Assembly: GCA_002328745.1 (NCBI GenBank)
Contig: DCVQ01000029.1
Location: 25,979 to 79,272 of the forward strand
Direction of reading: 5' to 3'
DNA from: Actinobacteria bacterium UBA2184
GTDB taxonomy: Bacteria; Actinomycetota; Coriobacteriia; Anaerosomatales; Anaerosomataceae
DNA length: 53,294 bases
A program made the translations under genes and the position numbers. Within the stretch, counting starts at the first letter, position 1. The number at the start of each line of letters is the position of its first letter. Below the pieces are notes generated by a model. That model was not told the DNA's origin. It made no database searches and saw only the letters and a program-made list of their open reading frames with translations. Below are positions 25,050 to 34,512 of the stretch, piece by piece.

Positions 25050-26734
25050 GAGTCGCCCCACTCCTGCCGCTCCTCGGCTGCGAGGACAGCCGCTCCTCCA
25101 ACCGCAATGTCCGCCAGGAAGTCCTCCTCCTCGTACTTGCCCTCGCTCCTGCTTTTCTCCACCCGCACCATCACGGGGATGCGCGTGAACAGGCCTGACA
25201 ACAGAGCCTCCCCTGTGTTGAGACTGGGCAGTGCCTTGGCCTCGTCCTCGCCCATCGTCTCGACCACGTCGCGGATGTACTTCTGATCGTTGGGGTTCAC
25301 GATGCGCAGGATGAGGTAGCTGTTTGCCTGTGACAGCACGGTGGCGTCAATCCGGCTCGGGCGCTGTGAGATGAAGATCAGCCCCATGCCGTACTTGCGA
25401 CCCTCAGTGGCGATCTGCTTGATGACCGGCAGCGAGGGCACCTCTCCGGCTGCGCCGCCGGCCGTCCATCCCGGTATGAAGTTGTGCGCCTCCTCGACCA
25501 CCGTCAAGAAGCGCGGCACCCTGTCGTCGATGCGATCGCTCAGGAGCCGCGAGAGCACGCTCGCCACAATCGATTGACGCAGTTCATCCGTGTAGCCCTC
25601 GAGGGAGACGATGGCCACGGCGCCCTGCTTGATGATGGTGTGCACATCCTTGGTCGACGGCAGCCGTGTCGAGTCGCCCGCGAACTTGCGGTTGGTCTTG
25701 ATCATGTTCCAGTACTGCCACCCGGCGCGTCGAGTTTGGCGGCGCAGGGCATTCGCTGTGGAGGACTGAGCGTTCAGCCCAGAGGACAACCGCGTGATCT
25801 CCTTCGGGAGCGGCGCGCGGTCATCCGCAGCCTTCAGCACGGCGATCTTCTCAGCAACCTCAGCCAGTGCGTAGAAGTGGTCCTTCTCGATCGTCTTCTG
25901 GAGTCCGCCGACCTCGTTATCCCGCAGGGCCGCATCCAGGGCCGCGCGCTTCGAAGCGTCGGAGAGTACCTCCATGATGCCGGTGAGCAGCGACTCCTGC
26001 GGCGGCGACAGCACCTCCCCTGACATCCCGCGAACGTAGCCCAGAACCTGATCGAACTCCTCTTCGCCGAGCCGAATCTCCGGCAGATACGTGGTCACCC
26101 CGGTGTGTTTGGCGATGTGGAGGCCGGCGTAGTCACCATGCGGATCGAAGATGAGGATCGGGTAGCGCTTGGCCATGAGCTCCTCGAGGATCTTGCGCGT
26201 TGCCACCGTCTTGCCTGCACCGGTCGATGCCAGTACCGCAAGGTGCCGCGAAACCACCATGTGGCCGTCCACGAATACACGCACGTCGTTGTTCCCACGC
26301 TCGGTGCCGAGGTAGAGCCGCCGGTGCTCTGGGGTGTCGCCGACAAGGAACGACTCGATCTCATGCGCCGGCGGCACGTACACGCGCCCCGCCGGTTGCA
26401 CCGGGTACTTCGGCGGCTCAAGCCTGCCATCGCGCTGCACGCCAACCACCTTGCACGTGGCGGTGATCATCTCTCGCGACATCGAGATCACCGAGTCCAC
26501 AGGGTCGCGGCCCTGGAACGCGAGCTCCTGGGCAGCCTCACGCGGGAACAGCGGGTTCAGACGCTCAATCGTGCCCACCTTCGCCCACACGCGGAAGGTC
26601 TGCCCACCCTCGACGGTGTCCACCGCTACGAGGTCTTGCGCCCTCACGGCATCCGGCCGCACCTGCATCTGGAACTCAGTGGTCGAGCTCACGCCCACCA
26701 CGGTGCCAACTGGCGTGCCCCCAGCTTCCGTCAC
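25046..26734 (-). CDS. herA: HerA-type hexameric DNA translocase ATPase
   Basis: 562 residues from GTG with GGAGGT. An N-terminal HAS-barrel-like region is followed by Walker A LASTGAGKTVATRKI, the FDPHGDY segment, Walker B FLTVVEEAHNFIPG and the sensor/Arg-finger region ISQRPSRIDATVLSQANSYL and VNPNDQKYI. HerA hexamers pump DNA and activate NurA. It lies 1 nt downstream of the NurA gene and overlaps the next nuclease, so all three are translated together. Confidence 0.88.
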   Translation of the reverse strand: MTEAGGTPVGTVVGVSSTTEFQMQVRPDAVRAQDLVAVDTVEGGQTFRVWAKVGTIERLNPLFPREAAQELAFQGRDPVDSVISMSREMITATCKVVGVQRDGRLEPPKYPVQPAGRVYVPPAHEIESFLVGDTPEHRRLYLGTERGNNDVRVFVDGHMVVSRHLAVLASTGAGKTVATRKILEELMAKRYPILIFDPHGDYAGLHIAKHTGVTTYLPEIRLGEEEFDQVLGYVRGMSGEVLSPPQESLLTGIMEVLSDASKRAALDAALRDNEVGGLQKTIEKDHFYALAEVAEKIAVLKAADDRAPLPKEITRLSSGLNAQSSTANALRRQTRRAGWQYWNMIKTNRKFAGDSTRLPSTKDVHTIIKQGAVAIVSLEGYTDELRQSIVASVLSRLLSDRIDDRVPRFLTVVEEAHNFIPGWTAGGAAGEVPSLPVIKQIATEGRKYGMGLIFISQRPSRIDATVLSQANSYLILRIVNPNDQKYIRDVVETMGEDEAKALPSLNTGEALLSGLFTRIPVMVRVEKSRSEGKYEEEDFLADIAVGGAAVLAAEERQEWGDS

Positions 26735-26735
26735 G

Positions 26736-28124
26736 TCAGACCTCCGGTCTCGTCTTGCGGCTGCGCTTACCGCCGCCCTGCATCATGATCATCGACTTCA
26801 GGGCTTCGGCGTCTGTCATCTCCACGAACTCGCCCGACAGCAGCCGACCGTACTCCGCAAGGATCAACTGCCTGTATGCCTTCGTCATCCACTCCGGGAT
26901 GGCCGCGTACTTGTCCACGATGTCCAGGCCGATTGGGAACGCGTAGCCCGGCAAGAGCGACGCGTACTCGTACGACCGTCTGAGCACCTCATCGCACTCC
27001 CCTGGGCCGTATCCTGCAGGCACCTCGATGCGCATAGGGTACTTAGCCGATGTGACACGCACGAACGTGTTCTGCACCTCAGGGAAGAGCGCGATCCGGT
27101 CGTCTTTGATCTTCAGTCGCGAGTTGACCGGGTACCAGCCGAGCGCCTCACCGCGGCCGAGCGCGAGGGAGAGCAGTACTGCATCGTTGTATCGCGTCGC
27201 ATCCAGGACGGCGTCAATCTGCTTGTTGATGGCTCTGCCGCGCATGTCCAGGATGCCGAGCAGCCGGTCGAATACTTCGGGGTTGTTCTCGAGCATCTGT
27301 CGGACGACATGCCGGGTGACGCTCCGGCCGAAGGAGCGCTCCACCACACCGCACACGAGCACGCCCTTCTCCCGCGCGCGCTTCAACACGTAGTGTTGCA
27401 GGAACGCCATCATGCAGACGGCCGGCAGGTGCTGATCACCGATGTCGTGCTTGCAGCGCTCGCTGCCCCGCAGCGAGCACGCGGCGCACCATCCCGCGAA
27501 CTGACCAAGCACGGGCAGCACGTGCTCGCGCTCGTTCTTGCCGAGCATCGCTTCATAGTCTTCGGGGAAGAACCAGTGCTCGAAGAACGGCCCGCTCACG
27601 AACTGAATCGGGCCGTGCAGCGTAAGCATGCGGATGTCTGAGAAACGGTCGTCTTCGAGTGCGGTGACAAGCGCCCCGAGTTCGACCAGCTGCCGCACCA
27701 CATCGCCATAGACGGAGTTGGCTTTCAGGCCCCCGCGCAACTGGCCGAGCATCAGTGGGAAGTGGTCGAACGTCTCGCGCTTCTCGAGGTCCGCTTCTCC
27801 CTGCTTCACGCGGTAGATGCCGGCGCGAACGATCAGCGGTGTGGCGATTACCAGGTCCGGACGAGAGATTCCCCCGTCGACGAACGCCACCGCGCAGGGC
27901 TCCAGAAGCTCCGACGGCACTGTGTTGATGCGATAGTGCCCATCTCCCTCGCGGAACGCCCGCCGCATCTGTCGGGCGATGCCGAGCGTGGACTGGAAGT
28001 ACTCCTGCCTGATCTCCTCGGCCACCACCATCGCGTTCTCCGCGATGCGGACGAAGAGATCAGGGTCGGAGTGAAGCTGTTCGGTCGACTCGCCCGTCAC
28101 GTGTCCCCCAGGGCAGTTTGGCAT
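26736..28124 (-). CDS. nurA: NurA-domain nuclease
   Basis: 462 residues; AGGAGAGC precedes the ATG. The NurA domain begins at AVAFVDGGISRPDLVIATPL (catalytic Asp of VDGG, followed by 'IVRAGIYRV') and continues to a second acidic cluster near IGLDIVDKYAAI. A Cys cluster (GWCAACSLRGSERCKHDIGD) is an insertion that could bind metal and is not usual in archaeal NurA. NurA resects DNA ends together with HerA; bacterial NurA-HerA pairs are tied to phage defence. It starts 44 nt after the DUF262 gene. Confidence 0.8.
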   Translation of the reverse strand: MPNCPGGHVTGESTEQLHSDPDLFVRIAENAMVVAEEIRQEYFQSTLGIARQMRRAFREGDGHYRINTVPSELLEPCAVAFVDGGISRPDLVIATPLIVRAGIYRVKQGEADLEKRETFDHFPLMLGQLRGGLKANSVYGDVVRQLVELGALVTALEDDRFSDIRMLTLHGPIQFVSGPFFEHWFFPEDYEAMLGKNEREHVLPVLGQFAGWCAACSLRGSERCKHDIGDQHLPAVCMMAFLQHYVLKRAREKGVLVCGVVERSFGRSVTRHVVRQMLENNPEVFDRLLGILDMRGRAINKQIDAVLDATRYNDAVLLSLALGRGEALGWYPVNSRLKIKDDRIALFPEVQNTFVRVTSAKYPMRIEVPAGYGPGECDEVLRRSYEYASLLPGYAFPIGLDIVDKYAAIPEWMTKAYRQLILAEYGRLLSGEFVEMTDAEALKSMIMMQGGGKRSRKTRPEV

Positions 28125-28168
28125 GCTCTCCTGTGGTCGGCATGTCCCGACGATTAGCTTAGGATGCG

Positions 28169-30265
28169 CTATTCCTCGCCCAGCACGTTGACCATCATCT
28201 CGCGCAACTCCTCCGCACTGAGGAACCGATCCTGCGAGGCCCTTCCTCGCTCGTCGAATTCGATGCCCTCAGCCACAAGCAGCTCCCGTACGTCACGCGT
28301 GTCGTCGCCGTCCTCCCAGTGGAAGCCAGCCGCGACCTCTCCGCTAGTACGCATCACGCGGTAGGCGTTCACAATCGGGTTCTTGCCGATGTACGCGCCA
28401 ACGGCGATTGCCGACGTTCCCAGGAGCCGAGCCGCCTCGCCGTAGGAGGTCCAGCTCCCGGGCGGGATCACCGCGCACGCATCGTGCAGTGGAGCCCAGA
28501 ACTCGGTCGCCTCAGTCTCCGCTCTGGGCTCCGGAGCCGGCCATGCACCGATGATGATGTCAGCGAGTGCATCCGCCCGAGCCTCTATGCTCGCCTTGCC
28601 CCAGTGCTCAGCTTCAGCAATGGGCTGGTTCATCGCGAGCAGGCTCTTCTTGTAGATGTCCTGCTTGCGCTCCAAAGGCTTGTTGCTGAGCGGTGTGTTG
28701 TACCCCGTCAGCGTGAGGTTGCCGAGGGTGTGCAGCAGAGCCCCGTGAACCTCATCGGGATCGTCGCCCTGTTCTGCGAGGTGCTGGCGCCACTCCTCAG
28801 TCATCGTCTGGGGCATCACGTGTTCGATTGACAGGGGCATGCTTGCCAGGTCGGACGACTCCTTGTGGCCCGTACTGCGCTCGATCGTCTCGAGGATCAT
28901 GCGCTTCTGTTCAGCGCGTCCGTAGTAGTAGAAGGGGAAGCTCCTGGCCGCTTTCCTGATCTGCGCGTCGGTTCCCCAGTATTGACGCTCGCCAGACAGC
29001 TCCCAGCGTGCCACCTCAACCATCGACCGATCGGCGTCTTCAACCAGCTTCTTCACCACGCGCAGGAAGATTCGGTTCAGGTTGCCGCTGCGGACCCCGA
29101 TGAGCAGCCGCCGCACAAGGAACGACTCCAGGTTCAGCAGTAGCTCCGCCATCTCGTCTGCTGTGGCGAGACCGCGATCGCATCGATCGTACGCATACAT
29201 CACGACCGGATAGACCGTCTGCGCGCCCCAGCGGGCGAAGAACTCGAGGTGGCGTCTGATTCGGGAATCCGGCTCCGTGGCAGGGACCAGGATCCTGCTG
29301 AAGAAGCGGGCTTGGCGGCTGAAGTCGCGAACCTCCGCCTCCACAGCGTCCTCGTCGCCTTCGTACGGGCGGAAACGCTCACGCTGACTCCGGTACACAT
29401 CATCGCTCAACACCTCGATACCGCGACGCATGAGGTCGAGACGTGCGAGCTGCTCGATGTTCTTGACGCCGATCGACTCCTCAATCGGCTCCCACAACTC
29501 GTGGTAGATGCGCTCCGCCCGAGACGAAGTCGGCAGCAACATGAAGATGTAGTTCCGCAGCAAGTCGCCCTGATCCAGCTCGACCCCAGTGGCGTTGAGC
29601 GACTCGAAGATGCGATGTACGTTGTCGTCGGGGTCGGCCGTGATGTCGACGACCGAGAGCTGGGACACGAGCACGGTCTTCAGACGCTCGAGTTCTACCG
29701 AGTCCTCTTCCTCCGCTGCAGTCGTCTCACTGATCTTGGCGAGGAAGAACCGATAGGCATCCTCAACGAGACTGCTTCCGGCCGCGGCACACGTGGTCCC
29801 GTCGACGATTGAGAAGTACGCCGCTCGATCATTCTGCGTGGGGAGCAGCTTGTACCGCTCCTCCCCGCTTCGGAACTTGTTGATGAGGTAGAGCTCGCTG
29901 ATCTCCTCGACCGCCTTCGAGGCACCCTCGTGGTCAATCTCGGCCCATGCGTCACGAAGCGCACACAGTGCAAGCGTCAGGGTGGTCAGGCGCTGCTGCC
30001 CGTCGACCACCAGGAAGCGAGCGACGCTACTAGCACCAGTGTTGGTGGGCGCAAGAACGAAGCTCCCAATGAAGTGTGATCCTGTGAAACTGGCGAGGCG
30101 GCCCTCCTGCTGCGCCGCTGCGAGCGCCTCATACTGCACTACGATGTCACGCCAGATCTGGCCGTGCTCTTCAGGACCCCAGGTGTATCTGCGCTGGAAG
30201 AGAGGTACGTGATACTGCTTCTCGCCAACGAGCAGGGTCTTGAGCTGTGTTTCCTTCGCGTGCAT
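28169..30265 (-). CDS. GmrSD-like DUF262-DUF1524 nuclease with C-terminal alkyltransferase-like domain
   Basis: 698 residues from ATG 30265 (GGAGGAG at 6 nt). DUF262 spans about 1-250 with the NTPase-like VDGQQRLTTLTLAL (88-101) and PLFQRRYTW. A helical middle follows, then DUF1524 of the His-Me/HNH type (SIEHVMPQT, LHTLGNLTLTGYN, SNKPLERK). The last 95 residues resemble MGMT/alkyltransferase-like proteins: IPPGSWTSYGEAARLLGTSA, VGAYIGKNP, YRVMRTSGEVAAGFHW and LLVAEGIEFDERG. The methyl-accepting PCHR motif is missing (NAYRV instead), as in ATL proteins that bind alkylated bases without repairing them. Type IV GmrSD enzymes cut modified DNA, so a reader of alkyl marks fused to the cutter is plausible. 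Confidence 0.8.
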   Translation of the reverse strand: MHAKETQLKTLLVGEKQYHVPLFQRRYTWGPEEHGQIWRDIVVQYEALAAAQQEGRLASFTGSHFIGSFVLAPTNTGASSVARFLVVDGQQRLTTLTLALCALRDAWAEIDHEGASKAVEEISELYLINKFRSGEERYKLLPTQNDRAAYFSIVDGTTCAAAGSSLVEDAYRFFLAKISETTAAEEEDSVELERLKTVLVSQLSVVDITADPDDNVHRIFESLNATGVELDQGDLLRNYIFMLLPTSSRAERIYHELWEPIEESIGVKNIEQLARLDLMRRGIEVLSDDVYRSQRERFRPYEGDEDAVEAEVRDFSRQARFFSRILVPATEPDSRIRRHLEFFARWGAQTVYPVVMYAYDRCDRGLATADEMAELLLNLESFLVRRLLIGVRSGNLNRIFLRVVKKLVEDADRSMVEVARWELSGERQYWGTDAQIRKAARSFPFYYYGRAEQKRMILETIERSTGHKESSDLASMPLSIEHVMPQTMTEEWRQHLAEQGDDPDEVHGALLHTLGNLTLTGYNTPLSNKPLERKQDIYKKSLLAMNQPIAEAEHWGKASIEARADALADIIIGAWPAPEPRAETEATEFWAPLHDACAVIPPGSWTSYGEAARLLGTSAIAVGAYIGKNPIVNAYRVMRTSGEVAAGFHWEDGDDTRDVRELLVAEGIEFDERGRASQDRFLSAEELREMMVNVLGEE

Positions 30266-30334
30266 AGACGCTCCTCCATGATCAGGTGCCGCGCACGGTC
30301 GACCGGCAGCGCCCCGACGGCACACCTCGGCCGC

Positions 30335-32893
30335 CTAGCGGTACGCGTCCATCGCCTCCTCTCTCGCCACCACGGTGTCGTAGAGTCCGTAGTGCGTCAG
30401 CCCAGGATGGCTGTCGATTCCCGTGTATCGCAGCGACGCGTCCTCGTACCGCCTGAACGCGAAGACGGCCTGGTTCATGCGCTCTGTGTTGAACACCCTC
30501 AGCCGAACGAGCAGATGGAAGTCCTTTACCGTGAGTCCGGTGACGGCCAGGAACAGGTCCGGCTCGAGCTTGGTGATGACATCCTGTAGCGTGTTCTCGC
30601 GGAAGTCGGTCAGGTACATGAACGCAGGAATACGCGTGGCGAACTTGACTAGCTTCTCCTGCACGAGCTTGCGCCTGGACTTGTACTCCTTCTCCTCCTC
30701 GGTCAGCTGCCTCTTCTCCTTCGCGGTCAACTTGCCGTCTTTGGCCTTGCTCTTGAGGTCCTTGACCTTGTCGCTCTTGTTGATGATCGTCTCGATGATG
30801 TTGTCGCCGAGCGCGCGCCAGCCCTCGATGCGCTCGACCGCAGCCATCGCCTCAGGGTTGTCCAGAATGCGCCGAAGGGTGTCGTTGTCGACGTTCACTA
30901 GCAGGGCTGACTCCCACTTGCGCGCAAGCAGTGTCCCAGACGTGCCTGCCATCGCGATGTCGAGAATGCTCCCGGCGTCGACCGGCACCATGTTGGCACC
31001 GTCGTACGCCAGCACCGGCAGGAACGACACGAGGTCTCTGACCGCATTCTCCGGATTCGTCTCGTTCGGAGAGAGCCCAAGACCGTACTCGGACAGTTGC
31101 CGCAGGGCGCGAGTAGGCGCGAAGTCGAACACGAAGCAAACGGGCTTGAGAATCTCCTCTTCGTTCGGGTCGTCCCCATTGGGGTTCTTGATCGACCACG
31201 GCGACTGCACACGGAACGCAGCCTGGAAGTACGTTTCGGGTGACGTGAGGTTCCGCAGCATCAGAATCGAAGACCACTGCGGCACGGTCACGCCAGTGGT
31301 GAGCTTGCCGCATGAGAGCGTAATCGTCTTGGTCTCGAATCCGGCACCGATCGCAGAACGCACAGGCGGCAGCGCGTCCAGGCCGATGCCGGCGGACGCG
31401 CCCGCCGAGACCACGACTTTGTAATCATGCCAGAACGTGTTGTGCTTCTCCGCCAGCAGGTTCGCCATCGCGTGACACGCTGCGACGTTCGGCATGAACC
31501 AGAACGAGTGCTGCAGGTACGGCAACAGACGGATGTCCGAGTAGGGCCAAGGTGGCCGAGTCGCGGTCTTCAGGGCATCGACAATCTGAGGCGCGTATGA
31601 GCCTCGGATGATATCGAGCCACTTCTGCACCTCGTCCCTGTGCTCGAATCGTGCGTCTGCGCCAACGCCCGAGGCGGCGAAAAACGCGTTGAGATCGAAC
31701 TCGTCGAACTCGCCCGCACTCGCAATCGCGAGCAACTCGTCGGGCATCTGATACGTGAGCAGGCGCATCTGCGGCAGCGCGCCGTAAGGGTTCCATTCGC
31801 CGGGGTGCCGTGCGGTGAACTCCTCCTTGGCGCGCTGCTCGTCTGTGTAAGTCCAGTCGAAGATCTGCTCCTCGATGAACTCCCCGGTCGCCAACGCTTT
31901 GAACGGCGTGCCCGAGAGGTATAGATACGCCTTGGTGGTGATCGGCAGGAACTCGGTCTCCTTCTCAGAGAGCACGCTGAGGTCTTCGTTCATCTCCTCA
32001 AGGCTTGCGGCGTACTCGAGTTTGGTCTCCTTCTTGGCGACCGCATCGTCCTCACCCTCGAAGAGCTCCTTCGCAGTGTCGCGCCAAGCGCCGAAGTGGT
32101 ACTCGTCGAACACGACGAGATCCCACTCCACCTTGTGCAGCCATTCGTTCTTAGGCTTGATGTTGCCCGCCTCATCGCGGCCGAGGAGATCCTGGAAAGA
32201 GCCGAAGTAGACCAAGGGCATCCTGCGATCGATATTGCTGGGGTCCAGGTCTGAATGGCGGGACATGTAGCGCCACCCGTCGAAGTCCGTATGACTCTCA
32301 AGGTCGGCCTGCCATGCGTCTTCGACGGCTGGCTTGAACGTCACCACTAGCACCCGCCTGGCTCCAAGTTTCTTGGCCAACTGGTAAGTGGTGAAGGTCT
32401 TGCCGAAGCGCATCTTCGCGTTCCACAGGAAGCGCGGGACCGCGTGCATGTCCTCTGCCCAGATCGAGTGGAAGTAGGCGTGAGTCTTCTCAACCGCCGC
32501 CGCCTGCTCACGTCGCATCGCGAACGATTGATGATGTGTGCCTGTGAACTGCTGGCCAGTGCGTAGCTCAATGAGCACGGTTCGCACGTCGGCAACAGTG
32601 CACCGCACCCACTCCAGCTCGACGTTCTCGAAGCCTTTGCGAGCGAGCGCTGCGCGCACCTCGTAGTCGGTGAACACAGTCCCGTCGTCGCGTTCGGCGG
32701 ACTCGTCCAGCTCGATCGTGAAGTTCTTGATGGCGGCGGTCTTCAACTGGTCGGCGATGCGCTGCTTCACTTCACGCGTGGTCTGCCCGATCTTCAGCAG
32801 ACCCCTATGCGGCTCGTCATCGATCAAGTACGCGTAGATGCGCGGCCGCGCCTTCGGCTTGGGCGCTAGGATGTCATCGATGGTTCGGCTCAT
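30335..32893 (-). CDS. GIY-YIG nuclease fused to DEAH-type restriction helicase
   Basis: 852 residues. The N-terminal 90 residues hold a GIY-YIG domain (RPRIYAYLIDDEP, LLKIGQTTREVKQRIADQL). A superfamily 2 helicase follows: Walker A AKMRFGKTFTTYQL, DEYH box in LVVFDEYHFGAW, motif III YLSGTPFKAL, and motifs V-VI LSCGKLTTGVTVPQW and FQAAFRVQSPW. The C-terminal part is helical and lysine-rich. This is the motor-nuclease subunit of a restriction system whose methylases lie just upstream. Its ATG overlaps the methylase stop by 4 nt. Confidence 0.85.
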   Translation of the reverse strand: MSRTIDDILAPKPKARPRIYAYLIDDEPHRGLLKIGQTTREVKQRIADQLKTAAIKNFTIELDESAERDDGTVFTDYEVRAALARKGFENVELEWVRCTVADVRTVLIELRTGQQFTGTHHQSFAMRREQAAAVEKTHAYFHSIWAEDMHAVPRFLWNAKMRFGKTFTTYQLAKKLGARRVLVVTFKPAVEDAWQADLESHTDFDGWRYMSRHSDLDPSNIDRRMPLVYFGSFQDLLGRDEAGNIKPKNEWLHKVEWDLVVFDEYHFGAWRDTAKELFEGEDDAVAKKETKLEYAASLEEMNEDLSVLSEKETEFLPITTKAYLYLSGTPFKALATGEFIEEQIFDWTYTDEQRAKEEFTARHPGEWNPYGALPQMRLLTYQMPDELLAIASAGEFDEFDLNAFFAASGVGADARFEHRDEVQKWLDIIRGSYAPQIVDALKTATRPPWPYSDIRLLPYLQHSFWFMPNVAACHAMANLLAEKHNTFWHDYKVVVSAGASAGIGLDALPPVRSAIGAGFETKTITLSCGKLTTGVTVPQWSSILMLRNLTSPETYFQAAFRVQSPWSIKNPNGDDPNEEEILKPVCFVFDFAPTRALRQLSEYGLGLSPNETNPENAVRDLVSFLPVLAYDGANMVPVDAGSILDIAMAGTSGTLLARKWESALLVNVDNDTLRRILDNPEAMAAVERIEGWRALGDNIIETIINKSDKVKDLKSKAKDGKLTAKEKRQLTEEEKEYKSRRKLVQEKLVKFATRIPAFMYLTDFRENTLQDVITKLEPDLFLAVTGLTVKDFHLLVRLRVFNTERMNQAVFAFRRYEDASLRYTGIDSHPGLTHYGLYDTVVAREEAMDAYR

Positions 32894-34512
32894 TCCCTGA
32901 GACTCCCCTGGAACTCCATCGGGCGCACCAGCTTCTCGATGAACGCGATCTCACTGTCCGAGATGTCGTACTTCGCGTAGAGGTCTTCGTCCGTCCACAC
33001 CTTCGTCCACTCTTGGGTCGGCACGAAGGTGTAGACCTTGCGGGTCGTGTGCTGGGAAGGCTTGTGCAGGAGAATCAGCAAACGTGTGAGCCGACACGTG
33101 AGGTAGGAAAGAGCGCTATCTGCTTCCGCCCGCGAATCGAAGGGCCCGATGCAGAGGTAGGTCTCCGAGCAGATCGTGCCCGGCTCCCCGACGAACGGCG
33201 TGCTGAGCACCCTGTGAGGGTAGGTATCTCTGTTGCCAGTACCCGGCGCAGCATATCCCGCGTAAAGCTTCCACTTGTCGATAAGTTCGGTGCCAGTTCG
33301 TATCGAGTCCCTGGCGGTGTAGCCCTTCCCTCCGTTCTGGTACACGAGCACATCATCGGCGCCCCGAGTCGACTTGCCCTTGAACGTAGTCTCGAGTCCG
33401 AACGGCTTTCTCGAGCTTACCAACTGGTCGAACCGCTTGCCTTCAGGCAACAGCAGCGTATCGGATTGACCGCCATCGACCGCGACCACCTTCTTGAGAA
33501 TCGAAAGCCCCTCGTTGAACCGGATGAACACATCCGCACCCTCTTCGAGCAGCGGACGGGTGGCTGTCGACACAGGCCAGTCCTTGAAGTGAGTGGATAC
33601 CGTGCACGGTCCAGGGTTGTCCCGATCCCAAAGGAAGTAGCAGACGCCGCCCTTGAGACCCACGCCGGGGAAAACGTCGGCTGCGCTCAGGAAGTCGTCG
33701 ATCGAGCGCATACGATCGTCCGTGAGCATCGACTCCCTGAACTCGTCGAGTCCCTTGCCGCCGGCGAACCACCGAGAGGGAATGACCATCGAGAGGTAGC
33801 GCGGCTCGAGTGCCTTCGCCTGTTCTACGAACAGCTGGTAGATCGGCGCAGCGCTTGTTCCGTAGCCGCCATCGTCCAGCTGGTACGGCGGGTTGCCGAT
33901 GATCACGTCGAACTGCATGACTCCTCCAAAGATCTCGTTCACACGAGCCTTCACGTCGTCGGCGTGGATGAGCGCGTAGGCGTGGGTCTCGAGATCTCCA
34001 CCCCTGCCCAGCGTCTTCTCGCTGGCTCCACAGTACTTGCACCTGCCGCCGACCCACGTGTGCTCGGTGCGCTCGAACCAGATGTTGCCCTGGTCGCTGT
34101 CGAAAGACCTCGCGATCGAGTGCTCGCCTTGAGCATGCTTCGAGCAGTACACGCTACGGCGAGCGAGCAGACTCGTGAGCTGCGTGATGCCTATGCCGAA
34201 TACCTGCTCGGTCAGGATGTGATCGACCCTCTCTTGAAGGTCTGGGATCTGATCCGCCAGGCCGCTGGTGAGGCGGCTCGTGATTTCGCGAAGGAAGACG
34301 CCGGACTTTGTGACGGGGTCGAGGAACCGAACCGAGGGATCTGCCCAGAGGTTCGTTCCGCCTTGGTCAGCTGCCCATGCGGCCGCGACGGCGTCGAGCA
34401 TCCTGTTCGCGAACTCTGGTGGCGTGAAGACCTCGTCGTTCGACAGGTTCGCAATGCATGTCAGCACGTCGGGATTGCGACCGCGAAGTGAAAGACTCGT
34501 CTGACCGTTCAT
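32890..34512 (-). CDS. Eco57I-like N6-adenine methyltransferase
   Basis: 540 residues. Motif I is FLDPVTKSGVFLREI, the variant common in Eco57I-like enzymes. Motif IV is FDVIIGNPPYQLDDGG. A zinc-ribbon-like insertion with CKYCG lies between them. The second half should be the target-recognition part (SRWFAGGKGLDEFRESML, then beta-rich). It probably methylates adenine to protect host DNA, working with the helicase downstream and the short methylase upstream, which it overlaps by 4 nt. Confidence 0.85.
   Translation of the reverse strand: MNGQTSLSLRGRNPDVLTCIANLSNDEVFTPPEFANRMLDAVAAAWAADQGGTNLWADPSVRFLDPVTKSGVFLREITSRLTSGLADQIPDLQERVDHILTEQVFGIGITQLTSLLARRSVYCSKHAQGEHSIARSFDSDQGNIWFERTEHTWVGGRCKYCGASEKTLGRGGDLETHAYALIHADDVKARVNEIFGGVMQFDVIIGNPPYQLDDGGYGTSAAPIYQLFVEQAKALEPRYLSMVIPSRWFAGGKGLDEFRESMLTDDRMRSIDDFLSAADVFPGVGLKGGVCYFLWDRDNPGPCTVSTHFKDWPVSTATRPLLEEGADVFIRFNEGLSILKKVVAVDGGQSDTLLLPEGKRFDQLVSSRKPFGLETTFKGKSTRGADDVLVYQNGGKGYTARDSIRTGTELIDKWKLYAGYAAPGTGNRDTYPHRVLSTPFVGEPGTICSETYLCIGPFDSRAEADSALSYLTCRLTRLLILLHKPSQHTTRKVYTFVPTQEWTKVWTDEDLYAKYDISDSEIAFIEKLVRPMEFQGSLRE

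Noticed and set aside
27063..27072. GAACGTGTTC as a further SOS box
   Set aside because: The half-sites are 2 nt apart rather than 4, and it lies inside the NurA coding region.
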